From the NCBI GenBank assembly GCA_030649435.1, contig JAUSKE010000023.1:1-7668 (forward strand): 7,668 nucleotides of DNA, read 5' to 3'. A program made the translations under genes and the position numbers. Positions 1-4,637 of this stretch are shown piece by piece. The notes under the pieces were generated by a model. The model saw only the letters and a list, made by a program, of their open reading frames with translations. It did not search any database and was not told where the DNA came from. Position 1 is the first letter of the stretch. Each line of letters starts with the position of its first letter. This DNA is from Deltaproteobacteria bacterium. Lineage in GTDB: Bacteria > UBA10199 > JACPAL01 > JACOUP01.

Positions 1-621
1 TATGTTCCCCTCCCCTTCGTAGGTTTTTCCCGCCATATAATAAAGGATGGAAAGTTCCGGGTAGAGCCTGATGAGCGGGATCAGTTTCTCCCGTCTCTCG
101 TTACTATTTTCGGTCGCTATCAGTTCGTTCAGCTGAACTTGTAGTTGGGCCTCCGCAATTTTTTCACTTTGCCGCTGTTCATCCATCGCCCGCATCGTTG
201 CTGCAACGGAACGAGCCTGGGTGTGATCCGGGTCCAGAGAAAGAAAGCGGTCGAAATAGGCAATCGCTCGGTCCAGGTCTTCTAGTTTGTGGGCGAAGAT
301 CATCCCGAGGTTGTAGTTCGCCTTGGCCGATTTCGGGTTCTTCTTGAGGATTGCCTCGTAATCCCGGATTGCCGATGGGAAATCCTCCATGTTTTGGTAG
401 GCGAGTCCCCTCAAGAACCGCGCCTGTTCATTTTCCGGGTCCATCTCAAGAATCTGGTTCAACTGGTCGATCGCCTGTTGGTAATGCCCGAGACGAATCA
501 GTTGCTTCGTCTCCCCGGCCTCATCGTCAAAGGCAGCTTGCAGTGGGCCCGATCGCCACATCGACGCGCAACCGCTCCCCAAAAGAAGAATTCCCAGAAG
601 AAAAATTTGTCGTCCGTTCAT
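1..621 (-). CDS. TPR-repeat lipoprotein, partial (3' end outside window)
   Basis: This gene starts with ATG at 621 and stays open for 207 codons to the left edge, so the C-terminus is missing. Residues 1-17 form a short hydrophobic signal ending in L-G-S-G followed by Cys18, which fits the lipoprotein lipobox pattern, so the mature protein is probably membrane-anchored through Cys18. Residues about 36-137 hold three TPR-like helical pairs with typical spacing, including the markers Y-Q-Q-A-I-D ... D-P (48-62), AIRDYEAIL ... N-P (84-96) and AIAYFDRFLSLDP (119-131). A GGAG motif lies 5 bases upstream of the ATG. Only one base separates it from the stop of the FHA gene, so it is the last visible gene of the operon. 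TPR lipoproteins commonly scaffold envelope complexes. Here I infer a periplasmic or outer-membrane assembly role for the CsgG-like machinery. The specific function is unknown. Confidence 0.85.
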   Translation of the reverse strand, partial: MNGRQIFLLGILLLGSGCASMWRSGPLQAAFDDEAGETKQLIRLGHYQQAIDQLNQILEMDPENEQARFLRGLAYQNMEDFPSAIRDYEAILKKNPKSAKANYNLGMIFAHKLEDLDRAIAYFDRFLSLDPDHTQARSVAATMRAMDEQRQSEKIAEAQLQVQLNELIATENSNERREKLIPLIRLYPELSILYYMAGKTYEGEGNI

Positions 622-622
622 T

Positions 623-1252
623 CTATCTCCATTTCTGCTGAATTTCGGCCACGCGTGACGGTAACGATTTTTCAGGGATCATCGTCACCATCCGTCTCTT
701 GGGGTAACCGGTTGGGCGAGAGAGTCTCATTGTTGGCTGCGATGGCTGAGCCACCAGAGAAGAAGCGCCTGGCGTGACCACTTCGGTGAGGGTCCCTTTT
801 TTATCGGGAGTTATCCTCACAAAGAGGAGAAGAAAAATAACAAGTGCCACGCTAATCCCACCGGCAAGGATTCTGCGTTTGTTGAGGAGGGCCACCCGTT
901 TCGGTAGGGTGATCCCAACATCCGTTTTAACCAATTTCAAGAGAACCGCCCCGATTTGTAACGATTGCCCTTCCTTTAGTTGAACGATCGGCGCCTTTTC
1001 CCCTTGCACGGCGATGCCGTTACGGAAGGAAAGGTCATAGACGAATAGTTTTCCCTCTTCGGTATAGTCGATGACCCCATGCTTCTTGGAAACGGTTGGT
1101 TCGTCGATCAAAATATCGTTCTCACTCGAGCGCCCAAAGGTCTGTCGACCCTGAAGGATGGCATAACGTCTCCCCTTCTCTTGCCCCTGCACCACGACAA
1201 GCTCGAACGGCGAGAGTTTTTGTGACGGTCCGTTATAGATAATAGTTTCCAT
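623..1252 (-). CDS. FHA-domain protein with single transmembrane helix
   Basis: This encodes a protein of 209 aa if it starts at ATG 1252. A GTG at 1258 would add two residues and overlap the upstream stop by 4 bases. I prefer the ATG because GGAG lies 5 bases before it, although an AGGA 7 bases before the GTG keeps that option open. Residues about 15-110 form a forkhead-associated domain with the classic landmarks F-G-R-S, S-K-K-H and D-L-S-x-R-N-G. FHA domains bind phosphothreonine peptides. An NKRR cluster precedes a hydrophobic helix at about residues 127-147, so by the positive-inside rule the FHA domain faces the cytoplasm. About 60 Pro/Ser-rich, basic residues would be periplasmic. It follows the CsgG-like gene by 2 bases and precedes the TPR lipoprotein by 1 base. 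It may couple Ser/Thr-kinase signalling to the envelope machine (inference). No kinase or phosphatase gene lies in the window. Confidence 0.88.
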   Translation of the reverse strand: METIIYNGPSQKLSPFELVVVQGQEKGRRYAILQGRQTFGRSSENDILIDEPTVSKKHGVIDYTEEGKLFVYDLSFRNGIAVQGEKAPIVQLKEGQSLQIGAVLLKLVKTDVGITLPKRVALLNKRRILAGGISVALVIFLLLFVRITPDKKGTLTEVVTPGASSLVAQPSQPTMRLSRPTGYPKRRMVTMIPEKSLPSRVAEIQQKWR

Positions 1253-1254
1253 GG

Positions 1255-2256
1255 TCACTCCATAATCCTGTAACTGGTAGGCGAGGCATTCGACGCGGAG
1301 GCCGGTCCCTTTTCTTGGGCAAACCTAACAAGGTCTCCCAAGCGCGGTCGAAAGTTACCCAAGGTTTGAGATCGGGTATACTTCGACTCAACCTGGACCG
1401 CTTGAACGAGCCCCACCTTTTGTTCCACCAGTCCGAGGATTTCGTTGGTTTCTGGATCGGTCAAAACTTTTTGAACAGCACTGATGATGAACTGGTCACC
1501 CGGTACGATGTTGGCCCCACGGCCGGCATCAAAATAAACATTCGGTCCGTCAACATCGATGACCCGCGCCAGCCAGGAGAGTTCTTCATTCCGTTTTTCA
1601 ATCACCTGCAGGATAAAATTAACCGCATCGCCGATCGCGGCCCGTGTCGCCTTGCCGAGCGGTGTCTTGTGGAAGAATTCCCCGCCAAATTCGATAAATT
1701 TGTAATCGATCTTGGTCCCGATCGATTTGTCCCAAGCCCTCCCCTGCGAACGATGCGAATGGAGGATCTCACCGGTACGGCTGTCGATCACCCGAAGATC
1801 GATCGCGACATGGGCGGCGACTGCGTCACCACTGAGCTTGGGGCCGAACCCCTTCATGATGGCGAGCGAACTGCCTCCCCCCATCTGCCTCTCTTCAAAT
1901 TCAGTTACCTGACCGACGATCAGGTAATCGACCCCAAGAAGTTGGCCCGAAGGGGTTTGAGTGAGGGGCGAAGAGAGTCGTGATTGTCCCAGTTCTTGTT
2001 CAATGAGTACCTTGGAGAGGATCGCCCGTTCCACGACAAGCACCCGGTTGGAATCGATCAGTGAGGTGACCATCTGCGCCGCCAGACCGCCGCCGATATT
2101 CCAGCCACCATACGCCGCGGTGAATCGGTCGGTTGCACCAAATTCCGAGACCGCCACTCGTGGCTTTGGTCCCTGTTTGGGGAGAGCTCCAGCCTGTGCG
2201 GCAGAGGAGATCGCGAGTAACAATACCGCTAAGATTTTAGAGACAACTTTTTTCAT
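1255..2256 (-). CDS. CsgG/HfaB-family outer-membrane secretion protein with C-terminal extension
   Basis: This 333-aa protein has a Sec signal peptide (residues 1-22, ending A-Q-A). Residues about 31-222 match the CsgG layout: a P-R-V-A-V-S-E-F start, a central D-Y-L-I-V-G-Q-V-T-E-F strand, a glycine-rich stretch (126-128), and D-L-R-V-I-D-S-R-T-G-E-I. The family forms the nonameric outer-membrane channel for curli in enteric bacteria and the HfaB holdfast-anchor component in Caulobacter. Two things are unusual. The mature N-terminus has no Cys, so it lacks the lipid anchor of E. coli CsgG. It also carries about 85 extra residues (228-313; WLARVIDVDG ... GRGANIVPGDQF) that resemble the C-terminal domain of FlgT-like proteins, making it longer than E. 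coli CsgG (277 aa). No Shine-Dalgarno is visible before the ATG, which lies in a 35-bp tandem duplication 15 bases after the upstream stop, so reinitiation is likely. Confidence 0.85.
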   Translation of the reverse strand: MKKVVSKILAVLLLAISSAAQAGALPKQGPKPRVAVSEFGATDRFTAAYGGWNIGGGLAAQMVTSLIDSNRVLVVERAILSKVLIEQELGQSRLSSPLTQTPSGQLLGVDYLIVGQVTEFEERQMGGGSSLAIMKGFGPKLSGDAVAAHVAIDLRVIDSRTGEILHSHRSQGRAWDKSIGTKIDYKFIEFGGEFFHKTPLGKATRAAIGDAVNFILQVIEKRNEELSWLARVIDVDGPNVYFDAGRGANIVPGDQFIISAVQKVLTDPETNEILGLVEQKVGLVQAVQVESKYTRSQTLGNFRPRLGDLVRFAQEKGPASASNASPTSYRIME

Positions 2257-2304
2257 TGGGGTTCACAATATTTATAAACAATTCTTCTCATTGGGGTTCA
2301 CAAT
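2235..2304. repeat. 35-bp tandem duplication across a gene junction
   Basis: Positions 2235-2269 and 2270-2304 are two abutting 35-bp copies with 29/35 identity. A 16-bp core, CATTGGGGTTCACAAT, is identical at 2254-2269 and 2289-2304. The right copy encodes the C-terminus and stop of the 123-aa exported protein. The left copy supplies the start codon and first codons of the csgG-like gene. Because 35 is not a multiple of three, the copies are read in different frames. Confidence 0.85.
2253..2291 (-). other. 12-codon mini-ORF overlapping the csgG-like start
   Basis: An ATG at 2291 opens MRRIVYKYCEPQ and stops at a TGA (2255-2253) that overlaps the csgG-like ATG as ATGA. Its first seven codons mirror the csgG-like start (MRRIVYK against MKKVVSK) because both derive from one 35-bp duplication. 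It could be a decayed former start site or a coupling leader. No Shine-Dalgarno is visible, and it may not be translated. Confidence 0.3.
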
Positions 2305-2643
2305 CTGTACGTTAACGCTGTTATTAACCTGACCGGTATTGCCGTCGATCTGAACATCGCCGTGACCGGCCTCCACGTTCACTGTCCCACTCTTGTCCTT
2401 ATTATTATTGCCGAGCCGATTCAACCGCTGCCGGGTCATCTGGGTTGGGGAACAAACAGACTCTTGAGGAACCATTCCCGGCTGGATGACACGAACGACC
2501 GAACCCCGCTCTTCATCCTGCTGTTTCATCCGCATCTGATGAAGAGCATCGGGCGCAGGCCCGTTCGCTGGTGTCTCAGCTGCCATTGCTGTAGCAGCAA
2601 GTAAAACAGGCACGGCTAGAAAAAGAGGAAATCGTGTACTCAT
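2272..2643 (-). CDS. Small exported protein C of the CsgG-type locus (Val/Asn/Gly-rich tail)
   Basis: This 123-aa protein has a signal peptide (residues 1-21, ending A-M-A). The mature part has a charged, Gln/Met-rich helix-like segment (about 34-47), then Cys64, and a C-terminal segment (86-117) of alternating Val/Asn/Gly: GTVNVEAGHGDV, then GQVNNSVNVQIVN. A second Cys sits at 122 and could pair with Cys64. The tail shares the core V-N-V-x-x-G-H-G-x-V and an N-N-S motif with the two proteins encoded just upstream, so the three look like diverged relatives. The ATG overlaps the previous stop (ATGA), with only a weak ribosome site, suggesting translational coupling. I infer a curlin-like subunit or an accessory factor in the manner of CsgE/CsgF. 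I do not recognise a named family. Confidence 0.8.
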   Translation of the reverse strand: MSTRFPLFLAVPVLLAATAMAAETPANGPAPDALHQMRMKQQDEERGSVVRVIQPGMVPQESVCSPTQMTRQRLNRLGNNNKDKSGTVNVEAGHGDVQIDGNTGQVNNSVNVQIVNPNEKNCL

Positions 2644-2948
2644 TGCTTCATATTCCCCATGATGACCGTTGAATGAACTGAGTTGTCGAAAACGTTATTG
2701 GACGCATTGCCGCCAAAGCCTTTAAAAACCACATTGTCATGCCCGACACGGATATTCACATCCCCCATCACGGCGGTGTTGCCGTTCCCAAAGTTGTGGC
2801 TCCGGTCACGATACTGGCCATACCCAGAAGGGGCTTCTTGCTGCGTCGTCTGTTGACAGTCCCGGGCACAGAAGGCCCGGAGGGGCAGTGGCAGGAGCAT
2901 TAGGAGCCCTGCCACCGCCATCACCAGTTGTTTCATCTTCAGAGTCAT
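2640..2948 (-). CDS. Small exported protein B of the CsgG-type locus
   Basis: This is 102 aa from ATG 2948, chosen because a TGAGGT motif lies 7 bases upstream and the upstream gene stops only 13 bases before. A longer reading would run back through the previous gene, and an internal ATG at 2936 is possible. Residues 1-25 form a signal peptide. Cys27 and Cys31 follow, then a Gln-rich linker. Residues 50-102 are rich in Asn, Gly and Val: SHNFGNGNTAVMGDVNIRVG, a D-N-V-V-F-K-G-F-G-G stretch and N-A-S-N-N-V-F-D-N-S. This pattern of short hydrophobic strands broken by Asn/Gly resembles curlin or HfaA-type surface proteins in composition, although no strict curlin repeat (S-x5-Q-x-G) is present. 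Probably a secreted substrate of the CsgG-like pore (inference). Confidence 0.8.
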   Translation of the reverse strand: MTLKMKQLVMAVAGLLMLLPLPLRAFCARDCQQTTQQEAPSGYGQYRDRSHNFGNGNTAVMGDVNIRVGHDNVVFKGFGGNASNNVFDNSVHSTVIMGNMKQ

Positions 2949-2961
2949 GGAAGACCTCACG

Positions 2962-3444
2962 TTATTTGCCACCGTTGTTGCTGCCACTGATGTTACCGAT
3001 CCCAAAGTAGCCAGCTGCTGAGTTGTTGATCTGGTTACCCGAGCCGGAGAAGTTACCCATCTCGATCTTTTCAGAGCCGACACGAGGGGCGTAACCACCC
3101 GCCACAACGACGGAATCACTTCCCGTATTGATATTCATGCTGTGACTATCATACTGGTTGGTGCTCAAATTCCGACTGTCCGAAAAGTTGTGACTGTCGC
3201 TTGTGCTGGTCACACTGCGATTGCTGTAGTCGCGGTTGTCGGTATTGCTGGAGCTGGAACTCGAACTGTTGTTCGAATTCAGCTTCATATCCCGTCCCGA
3301 CCTCTGATTGGTGGACATGTCCCGGTTATCGTTTTTGCTCAAGTCGACGTTGCTACTGATGTCAAATCCCCAAGCCCATGCCTGACCACTGATTCCGGCT
3401 GTAAGGATGGCGACAGCCAGTGCGCCTTTGATCTGCTTCTTCAT
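2962..3444 (-). CDS. Small exported Ser/Asn-rich protein A, first gene of the CsgG-type operon
   Basis: This 160-aa protein has a clear signal peptide (residues 1-24, ending A-W-A). Residues about 26-105 are strongly enriched in Ser, Asn and Asp and carry an imperfect repeat: DNRDMSTNQ (39-47), DNRDYSNRS (69-77) and DSRNLSTNQ (89-97), with a seven-residue Ser run between the first two. Residues 103-160 contain M-N-I-N-T-G-S-D-S-V-V-V, then GNFSGSGNQINNS and a Gly/Asn tail, echoing the two proteins that follow. Low hydrophobicity, few aromatics and no Cys in the mature chain fit a secreted fibre or adhesin subunit. The AAGGAGG ribosome site at ideal spacing suggests this is the most heavily translated gene of the operon, as expected for a structural subunit. 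Its function is inferred from context only. Confidence 0.85.
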   Translation of the reverse strand: MKKQIKGALAVAILTAGISGQAWAWGFDISSNVDLSKNDNRDMSTNQRSGRDMKLNSNNSSSSSSSNTDNRDYSNRSVTSTSDSHNFSDSRNLSTNQYDSHSMNINTGSDSVVVAGGYAPRVGSEKIEMGNFSGSGNQINNSAAGYFGIGNISGSNNGGK

Positions 3445-3452
3445 TTTTATTT

Positions 3453-3459
3453 CCTCCTT
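3453..3459 (-). promoter_or_regulatory. Strong Shine-Dalgarno for exported protein A
   Basis: The minus strand reads AAGGAGG, a full anti-SD match, 8 bases before the ATG at 3444. Most later genes in the operon have weaker or no such site. Confidence 0.85.
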
Positions 3460-3499
3460 GATATGTGGTTAATAAAAACTTCTTCCTGACTTTTCCTTA

Positions 3500-3516
3500 T
3501 TCAACTCTTGTGCCAA
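3500..3516 (-). promoter_or_regulatory. Candidate sigma-54-like promoter of the CsgG-type operon
   Basis: The minus strand reads TTGGCAC-AAGAG-TTGAA. The -24 block TTGGCAC and the 5-base gap match the sigma-54 pattern, but the -12 block is TTGA where TTGC is expected, which is a deviation at an important base. Transcription would begin near 3488, leaving a leader of about 45 bases. I saw no convincing -35/-10 pair in the same stretch. Confidence 0.35.
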
Positions 3517-3525
3517 CGGCCGTTG
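3514..3525. promoter_or_regulatory. 12-bp perfect palindrome at the operon promoter
   Basis: CAACGGCCGTTG is a perfect palindrome overlapping the upstream edge of the sigma-54-like element. It is a possible operator, but no known regulator is recognised. Confidence 0.3.
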
Positions 3526-3555
3526 AGCACGAACCGCGCATTTTTTACCGCCCGG

Positions 3556-3594
3556 ACGGTTCGATTTTCGAACTCACGGTTCGATTTTCGAACT
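3556..3594. repeat. Tandem 20-bp repeat of a 15-bp palindrome, possible activator or repressor site
   Basis: The 19-base unit ACGGTTCGATTTTCGAACT occurs twice with a 20-bp period (3556-3574 and 3576-3594). Each copy contains GTTCGA-TTT-TCGAAC (3559-3573 and 3579-3593). The copies sit about two helical turns apart, so bound proteins would face the same side of DNA, roughly 75-95 bp upstream of the inferred start of the minus-strand operon. A T-run (3596-3602) follows on the plus strand, so a terminator reading is also possible. Confidence 0.5.
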
Positions 3595-3602
3595 GTTTTT
3601 TT

Positions 3603-3628
3603 GGGGGCGTATCGCCATACGCCCCTAC
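3603..3628 (-). repeat. REP palindrome A
   Basis: On the minus strand this has the head GTAG followed by a hairpin with 9-bp perfect arms, GGGGCGTAT / ATACGCCCC (plus-strand positions 3604-3612 and 3617-3625). It has the same architecture as the REP elements in and around the transposase gene, and its head points toward that gene. Confidence 0.8.
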
Positions 3629-3709
3629 GATACATTTAATGACGTTTCACGGTTGGCACGCCAGTTGCTGTAGAGATAATCAAGCAGGTGTCCACCGTGA
3701 TGTTCGCGG

Positions 3710-3763
3710 GTTTCTCTTGAGGCTCCCCCTTAGGGGAAACAGGACGCCTGCCCCGCGGGGCAG
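3710..3763 (+). other. GC-rich structured segment before the small peptide gene
   Basis: There are two adjacent hairpins. TCCCC-CTTA-GGGGA (3724-3737) is enclosed by GTTTC (3710) and GAAAC (3736) segments that could form an alternative outer pairing. CTGCCCCGCGGGGCAG (3748-3763) is a perfect 16-bp palindrome ending 7 bases before the AAGGAG ribosome site. This could be a structured leader or another palindromic repeat. It has no T-run, so it is not a standard terminator. Confidence 0.4.
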
Positions 3764-3783
3764 AAAACAAAAGGAGAAAAACA

Positions 3784-3870
3784 ATGAGCAAGCGAATCAA
3801 TAAGAAGCAAAAAGAAAGAATCAGAAAGATCATGATGGTCCTTCTGGCGGCGGCGAGTTTGGGGGCCTGA
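3784..3870 (+). CDS. Putative 28-aa peptide with basic head and hydrophobic tail
   Basis: This ORF starts at ATG 3784, with AAGGAG (3771-3776) 7 bases upstream, the best plus-strand ribosome site in the window, and stops with TGA at 3868. The first 16 residues are highly basic (K/R-rich, starting MSKRINKKQKER). The rest, MMVLLAAASLGA, is hydrophobic. This is the shape of a signal peptide n- and h-region with nothing after it. It may be a small membrane peptide, or the front end of an exported protein whose remainder was lost where the transposase gene now lies. The transposase ATG follows 12 bases later, so a coupling leader is a third option. I do not recognise a family. Confidence 0.4.
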   Translation: MSKRINKKQKERIRKIMMVLLAAASLGA

Positions 3871-3882
3871 CCCGGACAAAAA

Positions 3883-4545
3883 ATGAAATTCAACCCTGAC
3901 ATTTATCATCGGCAATCAATACGGTTAAAAAATTATGATTATTCCCGTCTGGGTGCCTATTTTGTAACGGTCTGCACATGGCGGCGGGAACATTTGTTTG
4001 GCCGTGTTCGGGATGGGATTGTTGAATTGAATGAATATGGGAAAATTGTTGCGGATGAATGGTCGCGAACATCGGTTATTCGTGCGGAAATCGAATTGGA
4101 TACGTTTGTGGTTATGCCCAACCATTTTCACGGAATATTCATAATCAACAATTGTAGGGGCACGGCGCCGACGTGCCCAATCCAAAAAAACATGCCGAAA
4201 TCCCCTGTTCGGAATGCCGGGGTTGTGGGCATGTCACCGCCATGCCCCTACGAAAAATTTGGGAAACCGGTATCTGGGGCGTTGGGAACCATTATGGGTC
4301 ATTTCAAATCCATCGTCACCAAACGCATCAATACGATCCGTCAATCCCCCGGCACCCCCGTTTGGCAACGCAACTACCACGAACATATCATCCGGGATGA
4401 ACTGGAATTAGACCGTATCCGTCAATATGTTGCCAACAATCCCCAAAATTGGGATAACGATCCTGAAAATTTGACGTATTCAAATGACGGTAGGGGCATG
4501 GCGATGACATGCCCTCTGAATATTGATAGCAACATTGACAAATGA
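3883..4545 (+). CDS. REP-associated tyrosine transposase (RAYT, Y1/IS200-like)
   Basis: This 220-aa protein of the Y1 transposase fold nicks and joins single-stranded DNA and is thought to mobilise REP/REPIN palindromes. Family marks are RLKNYDYSRLGAYFVTVCTW (14-33), the HUH-type metal site VMPNHFHGI (77-85, His81 and His83), GTPVWQRNYHEHIIR (157-171) and the probable nucleophile Tyr182 in QYVANNP. The catalytic set therefore looks complete. Residues 91-123, in the loop between the HUH motif and the LGTIMGHFKS segment, are encoded by an inverted pair of REP elements, and residues about 203-211 by a third REP, so the gene carries its own likely substrates in frame. It is flanked by REP A upstream and a decayed REP downstream. 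Ribosome site is weak (GGA, 6 bases before ATG). It is probably a single-copy resident gene rather than an active insertion sequence; no terminal repeats of an IS are visible. Confidence 0.92.
   Translation: MKFNPDIYHRQSIRLKNYDYSRLGAYFVTVCTWRREHLFGRVRDGIVELNEYGKIVADEWSRTSVIRAEIELDTFVVMPNHFHGIFIINNCRGTAPTCPIQKNMPKSPVRNAGVVGMSPPCPYEKFGKPVSGALGTIMGHFKSIVTKRINTIRQSPGTPVWQRNYHEHIIRDELELDRIRQYVANNPQNWDNDPENLTYSNDGRGMAMTCPLNIDSNIDK
4154..4178 (+). repeat. REP palindrome B (inside the transposase gene)
   Basis: Head GTAG (4154-4157), then GGGCACG (4158-4164) paired with CGTGCCC (4172-4178). It is translated in frame as part of residues 91-99. With REP C it forms a tail-to-tail REPIN spanning 4154-4251. 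Confidence 0.82.
4227..4251 (-). repeat. REP palindrome C (inside the transposase gene)
   Basis: On the minus strand the head GTAG is followed by GGGCATG, a 7-base loop and CATGCCC (plus positions 4241-4247 and 4227-4233). It is 24/25 identical to REP D in opposite orientation, so the two share a recent origin. Confidence 0.85.
4490..4514 (+). repeat. REP palindrome D (3' end of the transposase gene)
   Basis: Head GTAG (4490-4493), then GGGCATG, the loop GCGATGA and CATGCCC (to 4514). It encodes the GRGMAMTCP segment near the transposase C-terminus, beyond the catalytic domain. Confidence 0.85.
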
Positions 4546-4561
4546 GAACCGATAACCTAAT
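4535..4561 (+). promoter_or_regulatory. Weak sigma-70 promoter candidate for the TPR/LamG operon
   Basis: There is a perfect TTGACA (4535-4540) at the end of the transposase gene. The best -10 is CCTAAT (4556-4561) after 15 bases, which is poor because it lacks the key A at its second position. It is about 75 bases before the ATG at 4638. Confidence 0.25.
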
Positions 4562-4609
4562 CACTTGCTCGGGGGGGAGCCCTGGTTTCCAAAAAGAGGG
4601 AGGCCAGCA

Positions 4610-4637
4610 AACAAGTTCGAGTTACGGAATACTTGTT
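4610..4637 (+). promoter_or_regulatory. Inverted repeat abutting the start codon
   Basis: AACAAGT (4610-4616) and ACTTGTT (4631-4637) are perfect 7-bp inverted arms around a 14-base gap, ending directly at the ATG. As RNA this would place the weak GGA ribosome site in the loop. As DNA it could be an operator. Neither is proven. Confidence 0.35.

Larger units (their letters stand above)
3445..3783. other. Divergent intergenic region (339 bp)
   Basis: No gene is supported here. From right to left it holds a GC-rich structured segment before the small peptide gene, a REP palindrome, a tandem pair of palindromes, a 12-bp palindrome, a sigma-54-like element and the ribosome site of the minus-strand operon. 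The stretch at about 3630-3709 shows nothing I recognise. Confidence 0.7.

Noticed and set aside
1315..1983. 222-codon plus-strand ORF
   Set aside because: It lies wholly antisense to the CsgG-like gene, has no ribosome site or recognisable domain, and the minus-strand product is clearly the real one.
2949..3119. N-terminal extension of exported protein B
   Set aside because: It would overlap the end of protein A and place the signal peptide internally. ATG 2948 has a good ribosome site.
3556..3594. CRISPR-like or LexA box interpretation of the tandem repeat
   Set aside because: There are only two abutting copies and no spacers. The GAAC/GTTC spacing does not match the Gram-positive SOS box or other LexA sites I know.
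3559..3602. Intrinsic terminator on the plus strand (hairpin then seven Ts)
   Set aside because: No plus-strand gene exists upstream that it could end, the stems are only 6 bp, and the exact tandem duplication fits a binding site better. Not fully excluded.
4542..4637. Upstream start for the TPR-like protein
   Set aside because: The extra 32 residues are low in protein-like character and would put the signal peptide in the interior. The overlap with the transposase stop is probably chance.
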